Source: Aplectana chamaeleonis (lineage: Eukaryota; Nematoda; Chromadorea; Rhabditida; Cosmocercidae). Taken from it: 64,000 nucleotides of DNA. The stretch is from NCBI GenBank assembly GCA_029168955.1, contig JAPDOI010000173.1:1267501-1331500 (forward strand). The letters are read 5' to 3'. Positions 33,501 to 45,861 of this stretch are shown piece after piece. A program made the translations under genes and the position numbers. A model generated the notes under the pieces. It ran no database searches. It saw nothing but the letters and a program-made list of their open reading frames with translations, and was not told where the DNA came from. Within the stretch, counting starts at the first letter, position 1, and every line of letters begins with the position of its first letter.

Positions 33501-33833
33501 ATATTTTAAAAAGGCCGCCAGATCGTCTTGTTTAACACGCTCTAAGGATGCTTCCAAGTCCTGTCTGGCAACGGCCGCCTGGACGTAGGCGAAAGTTTTG
33601 GACGGATGTGGTGAAGGAGGATTTGAAATCACTCGGCATTGTAAGGCAATTCAGGCGCGATATTTTACTTCGCAGGAAGTGGAATAGCGATCAATGGATG
33701 GATTGTGTTCAAATTGTGGCTGAGGACCGTGAAAAATGAACACGGCTGACTCCTAGGACGGCACACCTCGGTGAAGATGCGGAATGACCGCGTCAGGCGA
33801 AAGCCAACCGTTTAAGTCAAGTAAGTCAAGTAA
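30564..33833 (+). mobile_element. RTE-type LINE, copy C, full length but decayed
   Basis: Same 5' start (GGGGGTGTGTATACAAGTCTG) and same tail (TTTAAGTCAAGTAAGTCAAG) as copy B, opposite strand, 3.27 kb, so the two define the family's limits. Confidence 0.95.
30570..33739 (+). pseudogene. RTE copy C, endonuclease-reverse transcriptase, multiply broken
   Basis: The first frame (to 30838) and the overlap into the endonuclease frame (from 30828) are as in copy B. The endonuclease region keeps VVGIDANAKMG but is frameshifted near 31070 and has a TAG for Trp near 31386. After the shared in-frame TAG at 31603-31605, the RT frame is open to about 32270, then breaks near 32285 (deletion), 32430, 32600 (inserted base in the LDFEAAFD region) and 32815. 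LEYADDIVLF is intact in the frame 32729-33535, which stops at GTTTAACAC. Clearly inactive. Confidence 0.93.
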
Positions 33834-33835
33834 AC

Positions 33836-34005
33836 GAAGAGTTCCTGTGATAGTGAAGAGGCTTGGTGAGATTCAAGGATTTCGTGCCTTTTTGGTGCAT
33901 TTTTCTTGATTTCTTCATCATTCCAATTCTGCCAGGGGGCCAAAGAATCGGATCAGCAATTAATCTCAAAATCGAATATCATCGTGAAATCTTCCTTTAA
34001 GAAGG
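33836..34005 (+). repeat. fragment of CAGTTCCTGTGA repeat family
   Basis: AGTTCCTGTGATAGTGAAGAGGC, TTTTTGGTGCATTTTTCTTG, TTTCTTCATCATTCC, then CGTGAAATCTTCCTTTAAG. It matches the 3' part of the elements at 43400-43670 and 45862-46178 and directly abuts the tail of RTE copy C. Confidence 0.6.
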
Positions 34006-34532
34006 ACGAATTTTATTAATTAGTACACCATTACCAAGGGTCGAAAAGCAGTATGCGCGAAATAGCAAATTATCGCCCACTTTTGATTGGGACCGAAAAT
34101 CTTGAGATATCTGGGCAAAGGCTCGTGCTCCTGAAATATTTGCTTTCTCACTAATGATACTTTAGGTGAACCAATTTATTACTTCAAAGAACTGCCTTCA
34201 GCGGAATGAAATTCCGCTATGCAATTGCAAAAAAAAGCAGCTCGCGGCACAATTATAATATTTCTATAATCACCGGGTCCTGGCACGATTGCCTTTTGCA
34301 ACTATTTCGCTCCTATAAGGGCACTAGCATAAAAGTACTGGTTTTTGCTAAAGCAGCACAGAATCCTTCTTTTCGTCGCATAAAGTACTTTTTTGATGAG
34401 AGGTTTGCTTCTAGCAAAACACTGTTGCGGGTTAGTGATCATTGAGACTTTCTGGTGAATTCTACGCCTACTAAATCGAATTGGGTGAGTTTTAGACTCG
34501 TTTGTGAACTCAATACCTCTAATTTTCACAAT

Positions 34533-34969
34533 AGGCAGTGTTCACGATGAACATCGCACTCCAGTTCGACCCAGAAATGGGATTGTTTGGTCGTGAGGTA
34601 ACCAACAGTGAAGGAACTGCGAAGAAAAACGTCAAAAATATGTCAAAATAACGGCATCTAACGAGAATTATTGGCTCTGCTGATTTCCGCAAGCGCGCGC
34701 TAATCGCGGAATCTGCCCAAATCAATCAGGATGGACGCGGCAGAGTTGCTTGGCGATTTGCCATCGAAATGTGTGCGGCGCCACAAGCTTGTCCGAATGG
34801 GGGGGGGGGCGACAGGGATAGGTAGGCGCATCGGGATAGCTTTCAAAGCCGTTTGTATTTATTTCTGGGCCGTTTTCGCTACTTTCTTCGACCCTATCTT
34901 CTCCAGCATTTGCCAACGCAGTGTTTCACAGTGGAACCTCGAGAACGAGATTTATCGTTGTCACTGCCT
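34533..34969. mobile_element. MITE with AGGCAGTGTTCACGA ends, copy 2
   Basis: Left AGGCAGTGTTCACGATGAAC; right-end reverse complement AGGCAGTGACAACGATAAATC. The interior is the reverse complement of the element at 10692-10997 (GTAGGCGCATCGGGATAGCTT; CAGAGTTGCTTGGCGATTTGC) plus about 130 extra bases. A G-run of 11 lies near 34800. Confidence 0.82.
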
Positions 34970-35497
34970 TCAATGAACAGTCATGAAGTTTAAATGAATA
35001 TGAATTCTTGTAGATTGAGTAAGGAAAATCAACAGCACATAATGGAGACAGTTGTTTCTTTTTTCTTATCTCCTCTTGTGCGCCTTACGTCTGGAGTATT
35101 TCTCTTTCACGTGGAGCCTTCACTACCGAAGAGAAAAATATCCCCCTTCAACATTCGAATTTCCACGCAGGGCTCGGCGCGGGTGTGGGCCTCCACGGGG
35201 GGGATGGAAGCGGGAGGTCAGATCTTTGGACGAAGACCAGTTGAACCAACGTGTTTGTGAGTCAAAACTGTCAGGAGTAGTTTTTCACGTAGATTTCAAA
35301 TATACATTGGCGAGAGGCTGATTAACCTGATTTACAAGTCACGAAGTTCAATTAGGAAGATTAGGGTTAAATAAAGGTCTTTTCAGAATGAAATTTAGGA
35401 CATATGATACCTCCATGTAAAAAGTCTAAAGCAGTTCGACAACTAAATGCAAAATAATTTGTGCAAATGGTTTTTATCAATCACGAGGGTTGATATT
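34970..35497. other. intergenic, no gene seen
   Basis: No domain or splice-bounded frame recognised. Confidence 0.35.
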
Positions 35498-36480
35498 TGA
35501 GTTGAGCGGGGTCGATTCACCCTGGATACGATTTTTCATCATTTCAGAGTAACGCCGAAGACCGCTACATAGATAGGGGGAAACGATGAAAAAGACGGCT
35601 AAGTCCACGAACATGAATTTGGGTTTTAAAAAGACAGTAACCTAAGTTCTAACAAAGGTACCCGAGAAAATCCTAGCTTAAAGAAACTACGCTCCAAACC
35701 GCACCGTTTAAGACCAACCGCAACACTGGAGAAGGCCTCTGAGCAAAATTTTCCTGATGTGGGTCTTGCCACATTTTCCGCGTTTTCTCAGCAATTTCTA
35801 TTTAGTTAGGTGTGGGCCCAGCCGTGGGCCCTCAGTGCATTTTGAAGAAGAACCCAAACCTATCAAATTTTCTTCAAAGGCTTTCTCCAGGAATGCGGAA
35901 AGTTTCAAGCGATAGTGTATGAAGTCTAGCATCTTGAAGCCAGGATTTCTCCAAATAATCGTTGTAACTTCTCGATGAACAATCCAATAAATAACTGGTT
36001 CAGCACTTCAGTCATAACGTTCCAAAAATCTACTTTTTAAAGGACTTGGCCGATTTTTTTCTTTGTCTTCCGCCTTCTATGTAGTGGTCTTCGGCGTTCG
36101 TCTGGGATGGTCAAAGCAAGTAGTACGGGTATATTGACCACGCTGGACCTAAATGTCCTACTTCCATGACTCCTAGTTTTCAAAATTGTCGTCTTCCGGT
36201 GGGAACACTTCTGAGAAAGGTGTGATGCCGGAAAGTGTAGCGGTCTTCAGCGGTCATCTGAGATGATGAAAAATTGTATCTAGGGTAAATCGACCACGCT
36301 GGACTCTAATAATATCCTACTCTTATGCCTCTCAGTTCTCAAAATTGTCGACTGCCGGCGGGACCACACCTGAGAAAGGTGTGGGCCTGTACAGTGTAGC
36401 GCCCTTCGGCGTCCATCTCTTTTAAATTTGGCATACGTTGTAAATCAGTTACATTTGATTTGAACATTCTACCCTCATGA
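35498..36480. repeat. foldback with 157-bp tandem units
   Basis: On the right, a unit starting TGTAG(T/C)GGTCTTC(G/A)GCG recurs at 36080, 36236 and 36395 (periods 156 and 159 bp). An inverted partial unit is at about 35500-35580 (GGTCGATTCACCCTGGATACG, CATCATTTCAGAGTAACGCCG, AAGACCGCTACAT). Non-coding. Confidence 0.75.
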
Positions 36481-37013
36481 CTCGTAAGAAAATATGGACT
36501 CCCGTCGAGATCGAACCCTTCCCTAAACATCCGCATTTTATTACACAGCACAAGTTGTTACCAGTTACTTATACTTTTGCGCTCTCAGCTCTCTCTACAT
36601 GAATGCAGTAAGCGCTGATCTGTGCTCTCGTCCTCTCGAACATCAGAATTTTTTGCAGAGCATTGGATTCGATCTGTCAATTTTATTTTTTTACCATTTG
36701 ACAATTTTATACTTACCATTTGAATAGACAAAAGGAATTTTACTGCAGTGAAACGTTAGATGTATGTAAACCTGCTTGATAATCTGCTTGAACACATCAG
36801 CTCTTGGTGGGGGATGGGAGGAAACGGTCAAAAATTAACCTGCTAACGTTTCTGGGCGGGGGTCCGAGCGGAATCGCCATTAGAGGCGGGGGGGGGGCTG
36901 AGCAAAACTGGCCGGCCCACATCTCGTGCAGTACCCTGTTTTCACGTGAAAAACTTTAAATCCATCTAGTGTGTGTCACTATGTTCATTCACAAAAATTT
37001 CAATCGATCTCAC

Positions 37014-37109
37014 TTTTCTACTTGTGGCTGAAATGACTATGAGGTTCCCGATTATTGTGAGGATGGCAGACTTCTCATTATGACCCAACTCTCCTAACCA
37101 GATATGATT
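37014..37109 (-). CDS. candidate exon, transmembrane segment (GPCR TM1-like)
   Basis: Minus strand, acceptor AAATTGCAG at 37110, donor AAA|GTGAGA at 37013: exactly 32 codons, phase 0 at both ends. It encodes NHIWLGELGHNEKSAILTII followed by GNLIVISATSRK. The hydrophobic run with GN(L)(I)V then a basic SRK resembles the first transmembrane helix of rhodopsin-type receptors (consensus GNxxV). No further receptor exon (for example NLAxAD or DRY) was found towards lower coordinates in the window. The resemblance is short and may be fortuitous. Confidence 0.35.
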
Positions 37110-37304
37110 CTGCAATTTAACGAGGGGAGAAAAGGAGATACTTGGGGCTATGCTCACTATGACACTGCGCGATATCATTTGCTCAAGGCTGTATCAAGAC
37201 ACCTAATTGGATCTTTCCGTAAGCGAATCGAGAGTGTTGAAATGTTGCTCTCCTAAGGTAATGTTTAGCGCTTGATATACCCTAAAGTGGCACACACTAC
37301 TCAC

Positions 37305-37478
37305 CTGCAGATAACAACCATCGATGGCATGTCGAGGTGGACTGCTTCCGGACACAATACCTCATCACACATTGCTAATTGCTTTATCCCGAGTCTGCTC
37401 AAATTCACCTTCTTGGTTTCCCTCAGTTCAGCTGTATCACCTCGCCCAAATTCGGCGTCATCAACTTTTACAACCTCG
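37305..37478 (-). CDS. candidate coding exon, unknown product
   Basis: Minus strand, acceptor AATTCAATACAG at 37479 and strong donor TGCAG|GTGAGTAG at 37304. The open segment reads EVVKVDDAEFGRGDTAELR and continues KKVNLSRLGIKQLAMCDEVL to MPSMVVIC. Charged, protein-like composition without repeats. Its end phase (2) does not join in frame to the segment at 37014-37109, so either another small exon lies between or the two are not one gene. Family not recognised. Confidence 0.4.
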
Positions 37479-37507
37479 CTGTATTGAATTCAATTAGTTG
37501 ATCCATG

Positions 37508-37595
37508 TGTTCCGAGATTGACGAGGAGCATCGTGATGGGTGAGGGTGACCTTGACAGTACTAATCTCTCCCAGAATACACAGTGTTGTCACCAC
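37508..37595 (-). CDS. possible upstream exon of the same minus-strand gene
   Basis: After CTCTGCCTGACAG an open segment reads VVTTLCILGEISTVKVTL, then THHDAPRQSRNTWIN, up to a TAA about 30 bp before the acceptor of the 37305-37478 segment. A hydrophobic stretch is followed by a polar one. No convincing donor. Listed only because it sits next to two other exon-like segments in the same orientation. Confidence 0.2.
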
Positions 37596-37599
37596 TGTC

Positions 37600-38936
37600 A
37601 GGCAGAGGAAGTGAATGATTAGATATGATGCATTTATGGGGCTGTACGCAGCAGACACCGGAAAACCACCTCGCTCGCACTCACTTACTTGTTCATTACA
37701 CTTATTTGGATTTAAGGGTAAATATTGGCAAATTTTTGGACCATCAACCCCTTGTATTGAACAGAGTTTTGCTGAGCGAGAACATCACAAGGCAACAGTA
37801 CTTTACTGTGAGAAATCCAATTCGCGAAATTGCTTAGCGAGTTTCTTTTTTTCGGTTTTTGAATTAAAACTGATATAGTAGAATTGTCATACCCACAGAA
37901 ATCTTTTGCAGTTTCAGAATACCGCAGCGAACCCATAGAAATAAGTGTGTCTTTAAAAATTATTGGAAAGTATCCAAACATGGGATTTTCACAGAATCAG
38001 AAGGATTATTTGGAGAGAACAGACTAAATGCAAGTCTCACTGTCTCATTTGAACGGTCTCATTGACACGAAGCAGTCGTAATTAGAGTTGGAGGTCGCAG
38101 AGAGGAGTCCGATCCCTAATTGGCGGATTTTACAACTTCACAGTTTAATGCCAATAATTAGGCTATCGACTGTTCGCAATAAAAAAAACGTTTCAGGGCT
38201 ATAATGCAAGTTTAGTTATTACATTGTGTGATATTATCACCACATTTTTATACAACAATTTTTACAATGAGTTGTTTTCTCTTCTCTCATCGTTTCTAAG
38301 TAGGGTTTGCTTTCAAGTTCCCCTATGGTTTTGCAAAACCTTCTGTATGGTGTATACTTATATCGACTCAAGTCATCGAGTTCCAATATCTACTGAAACA
38401 GTTGAATTCGAGTCATTCGGCTACTCGATTATACGAAAATTTGAAAATCGTTTTAGTTGAAAACCCGATTATTCGAAATTTGGATAAACCGCTCCAGTAG
38501 AACATTTGATCATTATAAATCCTGAGAATTGATTTAGTCGAAAACTCGTTTATTCGAAAAAAATTGAGTCAGTCGAATAAACTCGAATTTTCGAGAAAAA
38601 AAAAAGATTTCGTGTTGCCGAAACATAGTATAGAACATCGCCATCAATAATTGGGACTTGATGAAACAAGGCGATGAGAATTTAAGTGATAAAGCGCGCG
38701 AAAAAATTCGATTCGCATCTAGTCATCGATTAATTGTTATTCATTTGATTGCACATTCTCCTTGATTCTTCTCTCTCATTCGAACTCAGTAGTCCATGCT
38801 CTTTCATAATGTAGTCTGAGTGAAGCGTGGTCTGCAATTTGCGGCTAATTATATAAAATTTTCTGTCGAAATAAATATCGAACGTAGTCCTCACGTCCTC
38901 AGTTTTTTTACGGTTATGGGTTCGATACCGATGGAA
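37600..38936. other. intergenic, no clear gene
   Basis: 38400-38600 contains scattered ATTCGAAA / CGATTATTCG words like those of the 42-bp satellite at 51.3 kb. Minus-strand frames at 37712-37981 and 38730-39038 have no domain. Confidence 0.4.
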
Positions 38937-39086
38937 TAACGTCGGCATGGACCCTAATGAGAGTTTGCGTTCACTATTGGAGGTTAGCGCAAACCCGGTG
39001 CCATATGCTATAACATAGGTGCACCGAGTTTGCGCCAACCTCCAGTGGGGGAACGCAAAGTCTTATTAGTATGCATGCCGATGTTA
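38937..39086. mobile_element. palindromic MITE (TAACGTCGGCATGG ends), copy 1
   Basis: Almost the whole 150 bp is one inverted repeat: TAACGTCGGCATGG ... GCGTTCACTATTGGAGGTTAG(CGCAAAC) against GTTTGCGCCAACCTCCAGTGG ... CATGCCGATGTTA, centre GCTATAACATAGG. Further copies at about 40394-40544, 57111-57240 and 60599-60747. Confidence 0.85.
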
Positions 39087-39254
39087 TGTTGCTATTGACA
39101 CTTGGGATACAATCTCCATATATGCAGGTAGGATGCTGTCGGAATTGCGCCCCGTGTCAGATATGTAGATCTGTTGTTTCCACAGCTCGCCCATCGGCAA
39201 CGTGATATTATGACGCGTGCGGCTGCGGAGCAGTACCAGTCGTCTTCTAAACCA

Positions 39255-39401
39255 GCCATAAGGCGTCGTTTATACTTCCGCCGCCGAGCGGCGCGGCTAA
39301 GTGCAATCCTATGATATCGATCGTGCCGCGCCGCGTGATCAATATGACAGGAATGCACTGTGCCGCGCCGCTCGGCGGTGGAAGTATAAACGACCCCTAA
39401 G
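39255..39401. mobile_element. GC-rich palindrome (GTCGTTTATACTTCCGCC)
   Basis: GGCGTCGTTTATACTTCCGCC, GCCGAGCGGCGCGGC, loop ATATCGATCGTGCC, then GCCGCGCCGCTCGGCGG and GGAAGTATAAACGACCCC. The left-arm sequence recurs at 61168-61230 next to CAACGCGTAGCTAGATGCC. Confidence 0.8.
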
Positions 39402-40386
<985 letters not shown>

Positions 40387-40393
40387 CAGGAGA

Positions 40394-40544
40394 TATCAAA
40401 TGTCGGCAGGATCGCGAAGATATTGTGTTCATTGCTGAGTTAAGTTGGCGCAAACTCGGTGCCATGCTATAACATAGGTGCACCGAGTTGGCGCCAACCT
40501 TCAACAATGCACGCGAAGTCTCTTCCGGATCCATGCCGATGTTA
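40394..40544. mobile_element. palindromic MITE (TAACGTCGGCATGG family), copy 2, in TA tract
   Basis: ATCAAATGTCGGCAGGATCG ... GTTGGCGCAAACTCGGTGCC / GGTGCACCGAGTTGGCGCC ... CCATGCCGATGTTA. TA-rich sequence lies on both sides (TA repeat to 40386; TATATATACATATATACATA from 40543), so the MITE sits inside the microsatellite. Confidence 0.82.
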
Positions 40545-40599
40545 TATATATACATATATACATATATAGGTGTGAAAAGCTACCTGATCTAAATCAAGA

Positions 40600-42233
40600 G
40601 TTAGAGTAGCGAAATGGTCGAACTGTTTTTCTATGAAAAGAGGGAGAGCGTTTAAATTTTCAAAAACCTTGACCGCTAACATGTAGGAAGTTTCTTCCAA
40701 GGAACTGAAATTTGTTTTGGTCGATGGAAATTCTCAAGAACAAATAGCGTTTTCACTTTCACTATACTGAGAAGGCATTTTAGTTTCTGAATATATTTTC
40801 ATCAAAGACTGGAAGAAAACAGTGGGCCGTGTTAAACAGTCGGCATCAAGCGTGTCGAAAACTTGATCACTCAAAATTCCACAATTATTCGAAATTTTGA
40901 AAATTCGGGTCGTTCGATTACTCGATTATTGAAAAAGGAGAGCTAGGCGAAAACTTGATTACCTCGTGGGTTTTCTGAGGATAACCCAAGAAAAAAACCA
41001 AGGGAAGGTTATCTAATCTCACGATAATGGTATACAGTTCCAGCTTCTCTGTTCCATAATTGTATTAAAATCAATATTTTCAGAAAACAGCTAATCATCA
41101 GGTTTCCGACATTTTTGAGAAATATTCTTGAGAGATGTGTGAAAACTAGTATTAAAACCACGATTGGTGATAGGTTTCGCCATGTGACTTTGTAATTAAT
41201 GGCAGAGTGTTCCGAATCGATTGCTAGTTTATCACCTCGCTAAGGATTAACCGTCATATTCGTGTACCAATTCTGAAGAGTTTGGCTGATAGCGCTCATA
41301 GGGTTGTACTTCGCACTGACTATACTTATACTGGAACTGAAAAGCCGCAGTGTATTTAAATTGAAATCGTTTAACTACTCGAGGTTCTTTCAATTTCGAG
41401 AACTTCCCCTAATTATGTACAGTAGCGCGGCGGGCTGTGATTGGCTGCGAAATGGTCCCGCCCACCGGCTGCGCATGATTCCACATCACAGTGTCTTGTC
41501 AACGGATCGCATTCCTCTTTTGGCAGAAAAAGCTCCGGATTAACCTCATTCAATCTCATTGCTTACTCTTTCCTTTGCAAATATGCCACGTGATTTTCTC
41601 ATCTGCCAGCAACATGATTCAGATCTCCTGTCAACGAAGTCCAACTAATTTTTTTTTCTTCTGATTAAAGGTGGTAGTAGTTTTGTGCCCCATGTTTCAA
41701 TTCACATATATAATCCACTAAGCCATTATGAATCACGGCTACCGTACATTCGTCGATTATCTGATCTGATTTGTGAGCAGATGGAGAGTTGCTTGCCTTC
41801 CTATCAGCAGTGTTATTCTTTAGGGCGCTAGAGAGACAGTAAGCCGCTTAATAAGTCGTCCTCCTCCTTACCGTATCGTTTACTTGATTTAGCTTCTTTC
41901 TGTCGGCTTTGCGCTTTTGTTTCTTTGAATTCCAAGATTCGAGCTGTTGTGTCTTCTGGTGTAACGCAAACGCAACTGTTGAATATTATATTATATTTAT
42001 TACATAATCGACGATCACCGACGACCATGTTGGAAAACACCGTTTCTACGAAAAGATACGCAACTAGTAAATTGAAATACACCAGATTAAAACAGGTGAA
42101 ATGCAGAAAACAAACGAGTGGTGACCTACTAAGAGAGAAATAAAGGCTAATATAAGGTAAAAAGACGGAATTACATTAGTAAACTGTTACTCATTGTCGG
42201 CGAAGCAAACTGTTGTCAGCTGATCTGCCCCGA
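40600..42233. other. intergenic, no clear gene
   Basis: 40850-40960 has ATTCGAAATTTTG and CTCGATTATTG words of the same kind as 38.4 and 51.3 kb. Otherwise unassigned. Confidence 0.35.
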
Positions 42234-42955
42234 TTAACTCTGAAAACACTCCACTGTTTTGATAAAACCTTTTATATCATGAGGGATAGAAAACTTCTTG
42301 CTGAATTTAACATAGTCTGACCCAGCTCTATTAACAAAGAAGTTGTGCCGAACAGCAGTCTTGGCAGTGCTGAGAGCGATTTTTTGCTCACCGCTTCGCA
42401 TTCCTGATTTTCTGACTGTGAACAAATCTTCTCTTTCAAGACTGCACTAATCATTCAGAATTTTGTGGACCATAACAAGATCGTTCCTTCTTCTTCTGTA
42501 CGAGAGGAATCGTAGATTGAACTCCCTGTTTCTAGTTCTGCTGTCAGGTATGTCATCATACACGAAACCTAGTTTTCTGAAAAATAACTGCCTAGTGAAG
42601 CCGTTCTGTACACTTTCCAATTTGAGGATGAATTTTCGTTAGTAAGGACAAAAGACAGTAGTGCCGTACTCAAGAACAGGTCTCACATATGTTCTGGAAG
42701 GCTTTAATAACACAGAGGTATCCCTTGTCGTGAGAGCTCGGAACATGTTGTGCTTAACTCTCATTGCTTTTTTAGCTATTTGCTCGCAATGACAGTCAAA
42801 AGTCAGGTCCATGGTTATGAAGAATCCGAGATTTTGAATATCCTGCACAACACCTAGGGGTAAATTCCCCATATTATAACTATAGATTGGATTTCGTTTT
42901 TCAAGATTGTTCATTCCAAGAATCCAAGACAGCATTTTTGTTTTTCCCTGAGATA
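42234..42955 (-). pseudogene. CR1/Jockey-type LINE reverse transcriptase, C-terminal fragment
   Basis: Minus-strand frame 42639-42935 reads VVQDIQNLGFFITMDLTFDC, IAKKAMRVKHNMFRAL and KPSRTYVRPVLEYGTTVF. The order 'D-LG...-D-LTF, I-x-KA-R...M-RA, Y-x-x-x-VRP-LEYG' is the typical post-palm region of CR1/Jockey-like RTs. A second frame downstream (42234-42425) reads KTAVRHNFFVNRAGSDYVKF, the usual 'R...FF-x-NR' tail. The catalytic YADD region, 5' parts and endonuclease are absent. Dead, 5'-truncated copy, unrelated to the RTE copies. Confidence 0.78.
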
Positions 42956-43399
42956 AGGGTAACTTCCACTCTAGGGATAAGGGTAATTTCTACTTGAATC
43001 CATATATAGGTGAGCTGAGACATTTATGGGTAGTATCAACTACATGTAACTTACTAGATCTTGTTCCTCTTACCAAACAAAATTTGCCTACCGTTGTACT
43101 GGCGATGTTTTACTATGTTTTAATTTCAAGAATTTACTGCGGACTATGCACGTACGATGAACTGCATCGCTTGTTCCATCACTATGTATGTGGCTATTGG
43201 TTTTTCGTTCTCACGTTATGCTTGTTCAAATTCTGAAGCGTGTATATCAACTCTAAAGTTAACTCCCAGAAAAAAACTCACACAATTCAAGTTTTAAAAT
43301 CATCTTTCTATGCTTGTATCAATTTTGCATTATAGTCATTTAAAAACAATTGAACTTGTACTCAACACCCTTCTCCACCACGGAACATATTCGCTCTTC

Positions 43400-43670
43400 A
43401 ATGTTCACGATTGTCGGTAGGATGAACGAGTTCTCGGTGGGTGCAAACGGTGATGAATGGGGTCATTTCAAATTGGAAGAACATATTGTGGTAGACCGTA
43501 ATGATTAGAGCTCAAAGGAAAGAACGGAGCAACATAGAGTTGAGAATTTCCAAAGACAGCTACACCACTGAGAGTACTGGGGCGGAGTGGGGCTACAGCG
43601 TTTCGTTTACTTCTGGTGCGTTTTTTTTCACTTCTTCGCCATTTCAGCTCTACACGAGGACCAGGTACTC
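43400..43670 (+). repeat. CAGTTCCTGTGA repeat family, copy
   Basis: CAATGTTCACGATTG, GGTCATTTCAAATTGGAAGAA, GGAAAGAACGGAGCAAC, CTTCTTCGCCATTTCAGC. Matches the order of blocks at 45862-46178. Confidence 0.55.
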
Positions 43671-43689
43671 TGAGAGAATCTTTTGCGCT

Positions 43690-44330
43690 AGTACCGTGAT
43701 GCTCCCGCGATCCGCGATAGTACCGTGCTCGTCTCCCCCTAATCCCGCTATCCGCGTCCGTTCCGCGATAGTTACCCAATCGACCTATCCGTTGACATTC
43801 TCGTTCACGTACCGTGGTGGTACCGCGATCACTACCAAGTTTACTGCGCTAGTACCGTGGTGCACTCGCGATCCGCGAAGGTACCGTGATCGTTTTCCTC
43901 CGGTCCCGCGTTCTCATGATGTGCAAATTTGCAAAGCAGCGCGAAATACGACAAGGGCAATACCTAATAGCTTTGTGTTGATCTGATAGGCAACAACGGT
44001 TCGGGTGAAACACCGAGGGGGCATGGATGCGGTACGATCACAGGTGAAGGCTGGCAGAATCTCGCGATCGTCCGAAGATAGTTCCGGGCTCGGTTCATCG
44101 CGGTTCTGCGATGTAACACCCCAAATACATCAACGTATCGACGCGCTATACCTTCATTTTGAAACTGGTAAAATCTTGCGGTCGCTCCGTGATAGTCCCA
44201 GGCTCGATTCCTCGCGGATCCGCAATGCAGCATCATGGGAGCATCGATGAACGAACGCGGTACGGTCTCGGTTTGAGACTGGCAAAATCTCGTGATCGTT
44301 TCGCGATAGTCCCATGCTAGTATCCCCTCG
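43690..44330. repeat. GTACCGTG-rich region and 114-bp tandem (3 units)
   Basis: 43690-43900 has repeated AGTACCGTG(A/G)T and CGCGATCCGCGA words. From about 44050, the block CTGGCA(G/A)AATCTCGCGATCG... CGATAGTCCC recurs at 44050, 44164 and 44278, period about 114 bp. The open frames over it merely repeat with the DNA. Confidence 0.7.
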
Positions 44331-45190
44331 GCCCCTACGAAAAATCGAGGAGATTCTATCCGTGAACAATCGCGGGGGATTCTCTCAGAGTAACCGTTTT
44401 AGCAACTAATCTCAAATTTGATGTTTTTTCAAACTTTGCCCTTAAGAGATTTACATATGTGTGCTAAAGCTAGATAGAGCATAGAAAGAAGGTTCGCGTG
44501 CAACATTTCGAGGATTCCAACCGAAGCCTAATTTGTGCATTTTTCATAATCAGCCAACGTTCGTTCATTCAGGTGACACCGCGTGTTACGTAGAGGAGTC
44601 AAAATCACGACAACAGTTGCAAAGCTACGAGAAAAAGGAAATGGTGCTGTGAGAACGGAACAAAGGAGTAGTCTTTATAAGCCAAAAAATTAAGTTATGG
44701 AAGACATTAAGAGCCAAAATATATTCATCGGAGCTGATACAGGCGCTGAATCACTTGGAGAAGTATGAACCGTGACCAACAGATAAATGACGTCATATTG
44801 ATGTATGTATGTATGTCATAAAAGGTATCGGATGACCAGTGCGTTTCGCGATAGGGTTCGGATTCGTAAGGATGTGCCCCACCCCCGTTTATTGAAAAAC
44901 TCTCCAACACCTGAGAAATTTTCGTGCCTGTGGAACAATTTCCATGTTGATTGCCCACCTTACCGGAGTTGGAACTCTTTACTAGAAAATTTCAGTGGAG
45001 CTTTGTCATTCGAAAAAGATATCTCAGCTTTTGTGTGAGGTTTGAGCAAATATAATTAATTTAAAACAAAAGCGAGACATAGCTTGTACAAAATAATGCA
45101 AGGTGCTACCAAAAGAAATTCGCGCTCGCAGCTTGCTCAGAACTTTTGAAACAAGCTGTTAACATGCAATCCGCTAGCAATGGATTGTCC
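44331..45190. other. intergenic, no gene seen
   Basis: A short ATGTATGT run at 44799-44815. No supported gene. Confidence 0.35.
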
Positions 45191-45251
45191 CCGTACCGAA
45201 CGCGACGCAATCAAAAGCTAACACTGAGCGAGTGGAAGCTAACGCGAAACG

Positions 45252-45322
45252 AGCAGAAGCTAACGCTTAGCAAGCGGAGGTTAATAGTATTAACCTCCGC
45301 TTGCTAAGCGTTAGCTTCTGCT
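45252..45322. repeat. perfect 35-bp inverted repeat, 1-nt spacer
   Basis: AGCAGAAGCTAACGCTTAGC... (45252-45286) and its exact complement (45288-45322) are separated by one G at 45287. Neighbouring sequence has further AGCGGA and AAGCTAACGC words (45215-45430), so the hairpin grew from a local repeat. Confidence 0.95.
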
Positions 45323-45861
45323 TCTGATTAACTTAATACCAAGCAAGCGGAACCCTACGGTAGGCGGAAGGGGTAGAGTGAGAACCATGCGCCAAAGCAA
45401 GCGGAAACATGAGCGAAGCGAGCGGAATCTCACCTTATGCAGATGTAGCGAGGGAAACCCCATGGTCCGTCCATCGAAAAGAGGATAGTTGAAATACCTT
45501 GATCTAGCAGCGCATAAAAGATACGATGATCAGTTTTTCGACTACCAATGTATTTCGAATTTGAATACCGCGGAACCGCCACCTTATACTGTCTATGATT
45601 CAAATTGTACCATGATCATAACCGCAGATACATGAAGATCAATGAAGTTTGCCTTTTAACCCACTCTATGAATCATGTAACAACATCGATTTCCTATATG
45701 CTTATCTCAGAAAACTTGCAATAACAACTACGTAAAAAACAGTACGTCGGCCACCAAGTGTTACCAGAATTTCGAAGAAACGGCTGGAAACGTATTAAAA
45801 CGTCTTTCTTCAGTGAAATTTTTCTCTTGCCTGGACTAGTTGTCCAGTTGTATGAACATGT

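Noticed and set aside
36490..36560. GGGTTCGATCTCGAC, tRNA T-arm-like
   Set aside because: No complementary T stem and no acceptor, D or anticodon arm around it. Similar GTTCGA words at 12430 and 38925 fail too. No tRNA called.
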